Source: Streptomyces sp. AcH 505 (GTDB lineage: Bacteria > Actinomycetota > Actinomycetes > Streptomycetales > Streptomycetaceae). From it: 43,348 nt of DNA. The stretch's first letter is position 1; the number at the start of each line of letters is the position of its first letter. The stretch is from contig NZ_JTIY01000002.1 of NCBI RefSeq assembly GCF_000818175.1, positions 839,688 to 883,035 of the forward strand, given 5' to 3'. A program made the translations under genes and the position numbers. The notes beneath the pieces are model-generated. The model was not told the DNA's origin, searched no databases, and saw only the letters and a program-made list of their open reading frames with translations. Positions 1 to 7,498 of the stretch are shown here, in pieces.

Positions 1-2
1 CC

Positions 3-605
3 GGCGGGCCGGCCGGCTGGCACGCGCTGCGGTGGACCGTACCGTCGACCGACGACGCGTCCGACACGCTCAAGGAGCACGGCGTCCGGGTGGCGGAGCG
101 CGCCCCGGGCGGCGGACTGTTCACCGAGCCCGACGATCTGCACGGGCTCCGCCTGGAGATCGTGCGGGCAACCGCCGCCGAGACCGGCGAGCGCGGCACC
201 GAGGACACGGTCGGGAACCCCCTCGGCCTCACCGGCCCGCCGACGGTGAAGCTGACGGCTACGGACCCGGCCGCCGCTGCCGCCGCACTCTCCGCGCTGG
301 TGGGGCAGCCGGCCTACGCCACCGAGAACAGCGCGCTCAACACCACCGGCCACGGCGTCGCACTGGCCGACCATCGGGTGGAGTTCATCGGCTCCCGGTC
401 GGGCAGCGTCCTCGACAGGGCCGGCGCGTTCCTGGCGGCCCACGGCGAACGGATCTGCTGGCTCACCCTCCAGGTGGCCGACTTCGGCGCCGCGCGGTCG
501 TACCTGGTAGGTCGGGAGATCCCGTTCACCCAGTGGGGGGCCCGCTCACTGTTCCTGGAGGCGGACACCATGTCCGGCGCCCCGGTCGAGCTCAGTTTCG
601 GCTGA
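3..605 (+). CDS. VOC (glyoxalase/bleomycin-resistance fold) protein, 5' truncated
   Basis: The frame is open from the first bases of the window, so the gene starts upstream and only its last 200 codons are present. The visible part contains betaalpha-type repeats of the vicinal-oxygen-chelate superfamily: an early segment ending in a run such as GLRLEIV, then a second module with sequence-distant repeats around CWLTLQVADFGAARSYL and a closing LFLEAD strand. Such proteins are usually metal-dependent dioxygenases, isomerases or resistance proteins; the substrate cannot be read from this fragment. An internal ATG-like start at 90 would cut into the first module, so I treat the gene as partial. 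It ends 24 bp before the convergent reductase gene. Confidence 0.7.
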   Translation, partial: GGPAGWHALRWTVPSTDDASDTLKEHGVRVAERAPGGGLFTEPDDLHGLRLEIVRATAAETGERGTEDTVGNPLGLTGPPTVKLTATDPAAAAAALSALVGQPAYATENSALNTTGHGVALADHRVEFIGSRSGSVLDRAGAFLAAHGERICWLTLQVADFGAARSYLVGREIPFTQWGARSLFLEADTMSGAPVELSFG

Positions 606-629
606 CAAGGTGACCCGGGGGCCTCGTCG

Positions 630-1244
630 TCAGCAGACGTCGTAGGTCAGATGCGTCACGTTCGATGTCGCGAACACCTCCCGCCGCACCAGCGTCCGAG
701 GCGTTCCGCCGGTGAACAGCGGCGTCCCGGCGCCGAGCACGACGGGTGCGAGGTGCAGCGTCAGCACGTCGACCAGCCCCGCCTCGATCGCCGAGCCGAC
801 GGTGGCGCCGCCGCCCATGAGGACGACATCGAGATCCTTGCCGCCGGCCGCCGACGCCGCCTCGGCGTGCTCGCGCGCGGTGCGGACGGCGTCGGCGAGA
901 CCGGTGGTGACGAACGTCCAGTCGAGGTCGGCGAGCCGCACCGACTCCGGCGGTGCGCTCGTCACGACGACGAACGCGGGCTTCCCGACCTCGCCGGCCC
1001 CGTAGCCGGTCTCGTCGTCCCAGCCGTCCGGCCCGTCGACCGTGTCGAAGAGCCGGCGCCCGAGCACGACGGCCCCCGAGCGAGCGGTCCCCTCGCTCAG
1101 GTACCGCCGGTCGTCGGGGTCGTCGGAGAACGCCCAGGTATGCAGAGCCTCGCCACCGGTACCGAGACCACTGCCGGGGCGGGGGTCGGGCCCGGTGACA
1201 AAGCCGTCGAGGGAGACCGAGATGTCGGCGATGATTCGAGTCAT
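630..1244 (-). CDS. Dihydrofolate reductase-family (RibD C-terminal-like) protein
   Basis: A 204-residue protein with the compact DHFR/RibD-C fold: N-terminal strand MTRIIADISVSLDGF, the VVLGRRLFDTV segment, and a central glycine-rich nucleotide-binding element VVLMGGGATVGSAIEAGLVD followed by LTLHLAPVVLGAGTPLF. These are the usual landmarks of the small NADPH-dependent reductase family that is abundant in Streptomyces as stand-alone genes. The exact substrate is unknown, and it is not the housekeeping folate enzyme. It lies 66 bp downstream of the sigma-factor gene on the same strand and could be read with it. Confidence 0.8.
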   Translation of the reverse strand: MTRIIADISVSLDGFVTGPDPRPGSGLGTGGEALHTWAFSDDPDDRRYLSEGTARSGAVVLGRRLFDTVDGPDGWDDETGYGAGEVGKPAFVVVTSAPPESVRLADLDWTFVTTGLADAVRTAREHAEAASAAGGKDLDVVLMGGGATVGSAIEAGLVDVLTLHLAPVVLGAGTPLFTGGTPRTLVRREVFATSNVTHLTYDVC

Positions 1245-1310
1245 GTCAGTTCAGACCGGCCCCGCCGCCCGAACTCATCGCCGATCGGCGAGGTGCGCGG
1301 CGATCGGTGC

Positions 1311-2207
1311 TCAGCCGTCCAGCGACTCCACGTACGGCGCCAGCTTCGCCGGGTTCATCATCCACATGATCCGGTCGATCCCCTCGGCCGACGCGTCGAT
1401 GGTCAGCAGCGCGACTGCGTTCCCGCCGGACAGGACGAGCACCGCCGGTCCGCCGTTCGCCTCGACGCGGCGGATCTCGGCCTCGGGCCAGAAGCGGGGT
1501 GCGAACGCGACGAGGTACTGGGACACGTGCGGGAGTCCGACGACCGGAATCCGCGATGCGCCGCGTACGCCTCCGCCGTCGGAGTAGCTGACGACGTCCG
1601 CGGCGAGCACATCCTCAAGCACTTTCAGATCGCCGGTCCGCGCGGCGGCGAGGAAGACCTCCAGCAGGCGCTGCAGCTCGGTGGGGCTGACCCGCTCCTT
1701 GCGTTCGGCGGCCAGATGTTTGCGGGCGCGGCTCACCAGTTGGCGGGCGTTGGCCTCGCTCGTCTCCAGGATCTCGGCCACCTGGCCGTACGGGTAGTCG
1801 AACGCCTCCCGCAGGACGTAGGCGGCCCGTTCGACCGGGTTCAGCTTTTCGAGGACGAGGAGCACCGCGAGTTCGAGTGCTTCGGCCCGTTCGGCCCCCA
1901 CCTGCGGATCCTGGCTGGTGTCGACCGGTTCGGGAAGCCACGGCCCGACGTACGACTCGCGCCGCACCCGCGCGGACTTGGCCGTGTTGATGGCGAGCCG
2001 CGTGGTGACGGTGGCCAGGAACGCCTTCGGCTCGACGATGTCCGTACGGTCGGCGTTCTGCCACCGCAACCAGGCGTCCTGGACGATGTCCTCGGCCTCC
2101 GCCGCGCTGCCGAGCACGCGGTAGGCGATGCCGAAGAGCTGCGGGCGCGCCGCCAGGAACTCCCGTGTCGCGCCGTCGAGGGAGTCGGCGTCATTATCCG
2201 TGTGCAT
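1311..2207 (-). CDS. ECF41-type RNA polymerase sigma factor with SnoaL-like C-terminal extension (SigJ family)
   Basis: 298 residues: region sigma2 (about 15-85, with AEDIVQDAWLRWQ), sigma4 (about 110-165, helix-turn-helix around YGQVAEILETSEANARQL), then a roughly 120-residue SnoaL-like extension. Three signatures reported for the ECF41 group are visible: WLPEP between sigma2 and sigma4, DGGG in the extension, and NPAKL near the C-terminus. In that group the extension replaces an anti-sigma factor and tunes activity. The ATG at 2207 is preferred over the upstream in-frame start because GGAAGGGACG lies just before it. The upstream neighbour is the carboxymuconolactone-decarboxylase-like gene, the usual ECF41 partner, and that gene carries a matching promoter. 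The assignment to ECF41 is strong; the triggering signal is unknown. Confidence 0.9.
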   Translation of the reverse strand: MHTDNDADSLDGATREFLAARPQLFGIAYRVLGSAAEAEDIVQDAWLRWQNADRTDIVEPKAFLATVTTRLAINTAKSARVRRESYVGPWLPEPVDTSQDPQVGAERAEALELAVLLVLEKLNPVERAAYVLREAFDYPYGQVAEILETSEANARQLVSRARKHLAAERKERVSPTELQRLLEVFLAAARTGDLKVLEDVLAADVVSYSDGGGVRGASRIPVVGLPHVSQYLVAFAPRFWPEAEIRRVEANGGPAVLVLSGGNAVALLTIDASAEGIDRIMWMMNPAKLAPYVESLDG

Positions 2208-2476
2208 GGTCGTCCCTTCCGGCACAGAGGCCGCACCGAGACCCACCACGCTACAGCCCACCCCGGCCGGAGTGTGTTTGCGGCACGACCACCGCCGGGT
2301 ACGACGGGACGGTGCGTCAGCCCGCCGCGCCGCGCGGTCGGCCGGCGCCAGCTCAACTGGTCAGTGAGGTCGTCACTGTTGGCCCGAGCTGACGCCTGCC
2401 GGAACATTCCGGAGTGCGGTGACGCACACGTCCGCGCACCGGGATACCGGAGTCAGGCCCGGAGCTGGCCCCAGGC

Positions 2477-2950
2477 TCAGCCGAACTGACCCGGCTGGTA
2501 GCCGCCGGCCGGCTGCTGGTTGATCACGTTGATCCGGTTGTACGCGTTGATGACGGCGATCAGGGAGATCAGCGCGACCAGCTGGTCCTCGTCGTAGTAC
2601 TTGGCCGCGTTCGCCCAGGCCTCGTCACTGACGCCACCCGCCGCGTCCGCGATCCGCGTGCCCTGCTCCGCCAGCTCCAGCGCCGCGCGCTCCGCCTCGG
2701 TGAAGGCCGTGGCCTCCCGCCAGACGGCCACCAGGTTGAGCCGCGCCTGGGTCTCCCCGGCGGCGGTGGCGTCCTTGGTGTGCATGTCCGTGCAGAAGCC
2801 GCAGCCGTTGATCTGGCTGGCGCGGATCTTCACCAGCTCCTGTGTCGCGAGCGGCAGGCCGGAGTCCGAGACGATCTTGCCCGCCGAGTTGATGTGCTTC
2901 AGCACCTTGCCCGCGAGGGCGTTGCCGAAGAAGTTGAGACGCGATTCCAT
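2477..2950 (-). CDS. Carboxymuconolactone decarboxylase / AhpD-like peroxidase-fold protein
   Basis: 157 residues with the AhpD core: a helix ending in LVKIRASQINGCGFCTDMHT, where the CxxC pair and the following His form the redox or proton-relay site. Members act as alkylhydroperoxidase-type reductases or related enzymes; the CxxC motif favours a redox role here rather than true decarboxylation. A CAGGAGAAACCC ribosome-binding site precedes the ATG. The gene lies upstream of the ECF41 sigma gene on the same strand, and a promoter resembling the ECF41 consensus sits 37-63 bp before the start, so the sigma factor probably drives this gene. Confidence 0.9.
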   Translation of the reverse strand: MESRLNFFGNALAGKVLKHINSAGKIVSDSGLPLATQELVKIRASQINGCGFCTDMHTKDATAAGETQARLNLVAVWREATAFTEAERAALELAEQGTRIADAAGGVSDEAWANAAKYYDEDQLVALISLIAVINAYNRINVINQQPAGGYQPGQFG

Positions 2951-2986
2951 GGGTTTCTCCTGGCTGAGTTGCGGTTACGTACCACT

Positions 2987-3013
2987 GACCGCGCAGCCCG
3001 GAGATCTGTGACA
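2987..3013 (-). promoter_or_regulatory. ECF41-type promoter of the CMD/AhpD-like gene
   Basis: Reading the minus strand, TGTCACA lies at 3013-3007, followed by 16 bp and GGTC at 2990-2987. The ECF41 consensus, as I recall it, is TGTCACA about 16 bp before CGTC, so the -35 box is exact and the -10 box differs at one base. It lies just after the TetR stop codon (3026) and about 36 bp upstream of the CMD start. Confidence 0.6.
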
Positions 3014-3025
3014 GCGGAAGTCGGC

Positions 3026-3625
3026 TCAGCCGGGCAGCGCCGCCCGGGTGAGAGCCGTCGCGGTGTGCACGGCGCTGGCGACAGCGGCGTCGGGGTCCAG
3101 CCCGCACAGGTCGGTCAGGGTGAAAAGCGCCTCGGCGCTGATGACGACGGTGAGGTCGCGCTTCAGCTGGGCCAGCGCGGCCGGGTCGGTGGCACCGAGG
3201 GTGTCGTCCAGCGGGGCGAGCGCGTAGTCGATCAGGCCGACGCGCATGGCCGGACGGGCGGAGATGGCCGCAGGCCGGGTGATGGTCGCCGCGATCATCG
3301 CGCGGGTCGCGCCCTGATGGCTCAGGACCGTACGGAACAGGTGCTCGGTCGCCGCCGCGATGCGCTCCACCGGGTCGCGGGAGCCCGCGACGGATCTCAG
3401 CGCCTGCGCGGGGGTGGGCCACTGCCCGGCCATGGCCTCCTGGAGGAGGCTGGCGAGATCGGGGAAGTAGCGGTAGGCCGTGGCCTCGGACACCAGGGCG
3501 GCCCGTGCGACGGCGGGCATCGTCATCTCGCGGCCGGTGCGCATGAGTTCCGCCGCGGCCTGGAGGATCGCGGTGCGGGTGCGCAGCTTCTGATTGGCCC
3601 GGCCACCGGGGTTCTGGGGTGCCAT
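3026..3625 (-). CDS. TetR-family transcriptional repressor
   Basis: 199 residues with a typical TetR N-terminal DNA-binding domain (about 15-60): RTAILQAAAELM, then the helix-turn-helix ending ATAYRYFPDLASLL. The C-terminal ligand-binding domain is not recognisable as a specific subgroup. It is divergent from the cupin gene (start 3728). The intergenic region and the promoter region of the alpha/beta hydrolase gene share a 17-bp motif (14 of 17 identical), so this regulator probably controls itself, the cupin and the hydrolase. The ligand is unknown. Confidence 0.88.
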   Translation of the reverse strand: MAPQNPGGRANQKLRTRTAILQAAAELMRTGREMTMPAVARAALVSEATAYRYFPDLASLLQEAMAGQWPTPAQALRSVAGSRDPVERIAAATEHLFRTVLSHQGATRAMIAATITRPAAISARPAMRVGLIDYALAPLDDTLGATDPAALAQLKRDLTVVISAEALFTLTDLCGLDPDAAVASAVHTATALTRAALPG

Positions 3626-3666
3626 CCGTCGGCCCTTCTCCTCGTCACGTCTGAGGAACTGTAGCT

Positions 3667-3698
3667 AGTTGACTCCTGTTATGAGAGCTTACTCGCAT
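3667..3698. promoter_or_regulatory. Operator-like motif between TetR and cupin genes
   Basis: AGTTGACTC at 3667-3675 is followed at 3682-3698 by TGAGAGCTTACTCGCAT. Both elements recur upstream of the alpha/beta hydrolase gene (4273-4281 and 4226-4242, the latter with 14 of 17 bases identical). Repetition in two promoter regions next to a TetR gene makes this a likely binding site for that repressor. Confidence 0.55.
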
Positions 3699-3727
3699 TC
3701 ATCCTCACGGCATCAGCGGGAGTACTC

Positions 3728-4186
3728 ATGAACAACGTCTCCGTCGTCGCCCCCGACGCCGGCGAAGTGATCGATCTCGGCGGCGCCCGGATCCGCATCC
3801 TGGAGGACGGTTCCACGACGGCGCACCGGCTCGGCATCGGCGAGATCACCCTGGCCCCGCACACCGAAGGACCGCCGCAGCACCGGCACTCCCTGCATGA
3901 CGAGGGCTTCTACGTCGTGTCGGGCACCGCCCGCTTCACCGTCGGCGAGAGCCGGTACGACGCACCCGCCGGCACGCTCGCCATGATTCCGCCGGGCGCT
4001 CCGCACACCTTCGCGAACCCGGGCGACGAGCCCGTCGTCATGATCAACACCTTTACCCCGGATCTCTATGTGCGCTATTTCCAGGATCTGCGCGACACGA
4101 TGGCGGCCGGGCAGGAGATGACCCCGCAGGTCGTCGGTGAGGTGATGGGCCGGTACGGCACCGTCGCCGCGACCGACTTCGCGTAA
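3728..4186 (+). CDS. Small cupin-domain protein
   Basis: 152 residues folding as a single cupin barrel. Motif 1 is visible as PQHRHSLHDEGFYVVSG (about 56-72) and motif 2 as PPGAPHTFANPG (about 90-101), supplying the His, His, Glu and His metal ligands. Such proteins can be dioxygenases, isomerases or small-molecule binding proteins; the reaction here cannot be assigned. A GGGAG sequence precedes the ATG by about 6 bp. It is divergent from the TetR gene and followed by a hydrolase gene with the same putative operator, suggesting a small detoxification or catabolic unit. Confidence 0.85.
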   Translation: MNNVSVVAPDAGEVIDLGGARIRILEDGSTTAHRLGIGEITLAPHTEGPPQHRHSLHDEGFYVVSGTARFTVGESRYDAPAGTLAMIPPGAPHTFANPGDEPVVMINTFTPDLYVRYFQDLRDTMAAGQEMTPQVVGEVMGRYGTVAATDFA

Positions 4187-4221
4187 CCGGGGCCGAGCGG
4201 GGCGGGGGAGAGCCGCATCTC

Positions 4222-4288
4222 TTCGTGAGAGTTCACTTGCATGAGCGAGGGGGGCGGGGCTATCTTCATGACAGTTGACTCTCACGAA
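4222..4288. repeat. 23-bp inverted repeat upstream of the hydrolase gene (putative TetR operator)
   Basis: Arm 1 (4222-4244) begins TTCGTGAGAGT and ends CATGA; arm 2 (4266-4288) is its reverse complement with 19 of 23 bases matching. A 21-bp G-rich spacer separates them. Arm 1 also matches the motif at 3682-3698 in front of the cupin gene. Arm 2 contains TTGACT, which could double as a -35 element. Confidence 0.6.
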
Positions 4289-4312
4289 ACTGACGACAAG
4301 GAACCCCGCACC

Positions 4313-5140
4313 ATGACTGTCTCCGCCCCCACCGGCACCGTCCGTACGATCGCTCTGCCCAGCGGTCTGGACATCACCATCAAGGAGTACGGCGACCGCG
4401 ACGCGGCCGGCGGCGCGGGCGCGCTCGTCCTGCACGGCGGCGCCGGACCCCGTTCGGTCGACGGCTTCGCCGCCGCGCTGTCCCAGCACGCGTACGTCGT
4501 CGCCCCCACCCACCCCGGCTTCGACGGTACGCATCGCCCGGAGAGCACCGACAGCGTCGCCGACCTCGCCACCGCCTACCTTGACCTCATCGACCAACTC
4601 GGCCTGGAGACCGTGCTGGTCGCGGGGAACTCCGTCGGCGGCTGGATAGCCGCGGAGATGGGCGTCCGCGACAACCACGGCCGTATCAGCGCGCTCGTAC
4701 TGCTCGCCTCCACCGGCATCACGCCCGAACCCCCGCTCACCATCGCCGACCCCGCGCAGCTCGGTCCGGTCCGCACCGGTGAACTCGCCTTCCACCGGCC
4801 CGAACTGCGGCCCGACCCTGCCACCCTCGGCGCTGACCAGAGGGCCGCGATGGCGGCCAACCAGGCGACGCTCGCCGTCTACGCGGGCGACCCCTTCTGC
4901 AGCGACCCCAAGCTGCGCGGACGCCTGCACCGTGTCACCGTCCCCGTGCTGGTGCTGCCCGGCGAACAGGACGGCATCGTGCCCCTGGAGTACAGCCGCG
5001 CCCTGGCCGACTCCTTTCCCCGGGCGACGTTCCGCCCCGTCGCGGAAGCCGGCCACTTCCCGCAACTGGAGCAGCCCGCAGCCGTGTTCGACGCCATCGG
5101 CGCCTTCGTCGAGTCCGAGGTGAAGCCCGACCCGAGGTGA
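4313..5140 (+). CDS. Alpha/beta-hydrolase fold protein
   Basis: 275 residues. The oxyanion segment ALVLHGGAGP lies near the N-terminus, and the nucleophile elbow is GNSVGG, so Ser is the likely nucleophile. An acid lies in the LPGEQDGIVPLEY strand-loop, and the catalytic His is in AEAGHFPQLEQP near the C-terminus. The family contains esterases, C-C hydrolases and haloperoxidase-like enzymes; the substrate is unknown. The ATG at 4313 was chosen because the upstream ATG at 4268 lies inside the putative operator arm. It follows the cupin gene by 126 bp and shares operator motifs with it, so they are likely co-regulated by the TetR protein. Confidence 0.85.
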   Translation: MTVSAPTGTVRTIALPSGLDITIKEYGDRDAAGGAGALVLHGGAGPRSVDGFAAALSQHAYVVAPTHPGFDGTHRPESTDSVADLATAYLDLIDQLGLETVLVAGNSVGGWIAAEMGVRDNHGRISALVLLASTGITPEPPLTIADPAQLGPVRTGELAFHRPELRPDPATLGADQRAAMAANQATLAVYAGDPFCSDPKLRGRLHRVTVPVLVLPGEQDGIVPLEYSRALADSFPRATFRPVAEAGHFPQLEQPAAVFDAIGAFVESEVKPDPR

Positions 5141-5166
5141 AGGCCGGCGCGAGGTGAAGCCGGGCG
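5115..5166 (+). repeat. Three imperfect tandem repeats across the hydrolase stop codon
   Basis: The unit CGAGGTGAAG(G/C)C(C)G occurs three times with a period of about 17-18 bp. The hydrolase stop codon lies in the second unit, because the period shifts the frame of GAGGTGAAG. Likely a product of replication slippage at the 3' end of the gene. Confidence 0.6.
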
Positions 5167-5188
5167 AGACGCGCCGAGTTCAGGTCTG

Positions 5189-7498
5189 CTACGACCAGCG
5201 GGCCGTCAGTCTCGGCGTACCCGCCGGGCAGACGTACAGCGTGCCCAGCCCGTGCGGCACGCCGCCTTCAGCGGCTTCGACGCCCACGAGCAGCACGTTC
5301 CAGGGCAGTTGGCTGTCGGTCTCCACGACGATCTCGTCCCCCGACCGCCGCGTGGTGAATACCGCCGCCTCTCCCGAACCGTCCGGGAGCGGCACGGCCG
5401 TCACCACCGTCGACCCGTCGGCCGGCGTGTGAACGCGCAGGGTCACCCCGTCCGCCCAGTCGTACGCCGGCCGGTCGGCGACCGCTCCGAACGGCACGAC
5501 AGCGCCTTCCCTGGCGAGCAGCGGAAGCGTGTCGAAGCCGTGGGTCTCCCGCTGCCAGCCGGGCCCCGAGATCCGTTCCCCGGTAAGGACGTTGGTCCAG
5601 GTACCGGCCGGGAGGTAGTACTCGACAGAGCCGTCCTCGGTGAAGACGGGCGCCACCAGCAGGTCGTCCCCGAGCATGTACTGCCGGTCGAGTGAGCGGC
5701 AGGCGGGGTCGGCCGGGAACTCCAGCACCATGGCCCGCATCACCGGCGTACCCGCGTCGCGCGCCTGCACGGCGGCGCGGTAGAGGTACGGCATCAGCCG
5801 GTGCTTGAGCCGGGTGAAGGAGCGCGTGACGGCCACCGCTTCGTCGCCGTAGTCCCACGGCACCCGGTAGGACTTGCTGCCGTGCAGACGGCTGTGCGAC
5901 GACAACAGCCCGAACTGCACCCAGCGTTTGAACAGCGCGGGCGTCGGCGTGCCCTCGAACCCCCCGATGTCATGGCTCCAGAAGCCGAAGCCGGAGAGGC
6001 CGAGCGAGAGCCCGCCGCGCAGCGACTCGGCCATCGCCTCGAAGGACGATTCGCAGTCGCCGCCCCAGTGCACCGGCAGCCGCTGGCCGCCGGTGGTCGC
6101 CGAGCGCGCGAAGACGACGGCCTCACCCTCGCCGCGCACGTCCCGCAGCAGGTCGAAGACGGTCTCGTTGTACAACTGGGTGTAGTAGTTGTGCATTCGC
6201 TCCGGGTCCGAGCCGTCGTGCCAGGCCACATCGAGGGGCACCCGCTCCCCGAAGTCGGTCTTGAAGCAGTCCACGCCCTGGTCGAGCAGCAGCCGCAGCT
6301 TGCCCGCGTACCACTCCCGCGCGGCGGGACTGGTGAAGTCGACGAGCGCCATGCCGGCCTGCCATCTGTCCCACTGCCATACGTCGCCGTCCGGCCGTTT
6401 CAGCAGGTGCCCCAGCGCCATGCCCTCGGCGAACAGCGCCGACTTCTGGGCGATGTACGGATTGATCCAGACACAGATCTGCAGCCCCTGCGCCTTGAGC
6501 CGGGCCAGCATGCCGACCGGGTCGGGGAAGACGTCCGGGTCCCAGACGAAGTCGCTCCACTGGTACTCGCGCATCCAGAAGCAGTCGAAGTGGAAGACGC
6601 TCAGCGGGATTTCGGCCTCGGCCATGCCCGTGACGAACCGGGTGACCGTCGCCTCGTCGTAGGAGGTCGTGAACGACGTGGACAGCCACAGGCCGAACGA
6701 CCAGTCGGGCGGCAGCGCGGGTCGGCCGGTCAGCGCCGTGTAGCGGGCGAGGATGTCCTTCGGCGTCGGGCCGTACACGACGAAGAACTCCAGCGACTGG
6801 TCCTCGACGCTGAACTGGACCTGCCCGACGGACTCCGAGCCGACCTCGTACGACACCTGGCCCGGATGGTTGACGAAGACGCCGTACCCCCGGTCGGTGA
6901 GATGGAACGGGACGTTCTTGTACGCCTGTTCGCTGCTCGTGCCGCCGTCGGCCTGCCAGATGTCGACGCTCTGGCCGTTGCGTACGAACGGCGTGAAGCG
7001 CTCGCCGAGCCCGTACACGCTCTCGCCGACGCCGAGCGACAGCTGCGTGAGCATGAAGTGCCGTCCTTCGGCGTCGGTCGCGAAGCCGGTGCCGCGCCTG
7101 CCGACCGAGGTGAGGGTTCGGCCGCCCGCGCTGAAGTCCAGTCGCCACGGCGCCTCGGTGTCGACCTTCAACGACAGCTCGCCGGAGATGAGTTCGACGG
7201 CCGAGCCCTCGCGTACGGTCTTGGCCGCCGACTGCTCCGCCGGGGTGAGGGCGAACTCGGGCCGCCGGGGCGCCCGTCCGCCGTGGTGGGTCGTACGGAC
7301 GCCGATCACGCCCTCGGCGGGCGACCAGCAGTCCACGGTCAGCAACGGCCCGTTGAGCGTGTCGCCCCGGTGCGTGACCCGGCCCACCGGCGCGTACAGC
7401 GTCAGCCGGTCGTCGGTGACCACGGCGTCGGCCACGGACGCCGCGTGGTGGGCGCTGACGCCGGGGCGCATCAGCCAGTAGCCGTCGGTGAACTTCAT
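5189..7498 (-). CDS. GH31 alpha-xylosidase (YicI type)
   Basis: 769 residues, close to the 772 of E. coli YicI, whose layout it follows. An N-terminal beta-domain with VYGLGERFTPF precedes the barrel. The nucleophile lies in KTDFGE (Asp about 415) and the acid/base in GGDCESSFE (Asp about 481). Both positions match YicI within one residue. The enzyme is expected to remove terminal alpha-xylose, for example from isoprimeverose or xyloglucan fragments; alpha-glucosidase activity is the main alternative. The ATG at 7498 overlaps the stop codon of the GH1 gene (ATGA), marking it as the last gene of the uptake operon. No signal peptide is present, so it acts in the cytoplasm. Confidence 0.88.
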   Translation of the reverse strand: MKFTDGYWLMRPGVSAHHAASVADAVVTDDRLTLYAPVGRVTHRGDTLNGPLLTVDCWSPAEGVIGVRTTHHGGRAPRRPEFALTPAEQSAAKTVREGSAVELISGELSLKVDTEAPWRLDFSAGGRTLTSVGRRGTGFATDAEGRHFMLTQLSLGVGESVYGLGERFTPFVRNGQSVDIWQADGGTSSEQAYKNVPFHLTDRGYGVFVNHPGQVSYEVGSESVGQVQFSVEDQSLEFFVVYGPTPKDILARYTALTGRPALPPDWSFGLWLSTSFTTSYDEATVTRFVTGMAEAEIPLSVFHFDCFWMREYQWSDFVWDPDVFPDPVGMLARLKAQGLQICVWINPYIAQKSALFAEGMALGHLLKRPDGDVWQWDRWQAGMALVDFTSPAAREWYAGKLRLLLDQGVDCFKTDFGERVPLDVAWHDGSDPERMHNYYTQLYNETVFDLLRDVRGEGEAVVFARSATTGGQRLPVHWGGDCESSFEAMAESLRGGLSLGLSGFGFWSHDIGGFEGTPTPALFKRWVQFGLLSSHSRLHGSKSYRVPWDYGDEAVAVTRSFTRLKHRLMPYLYRAAVQARDAGTPVMRAMVLEFPADPACRSLDRQYMLGDDLLVAPVFTEDGSVEYYLPAGTWTNVLTGERISGPGWQRETHGFDTLPLLAREGAVVPFGAVADRPAYDWADGVTLRVHTPADGSTVVTAVPLPDGSGEAAVFTTRRSGDEIVVETDSQLPWNVLLVGVEAAEGGVPHGLGTLYVCPAGTPRLTARWS

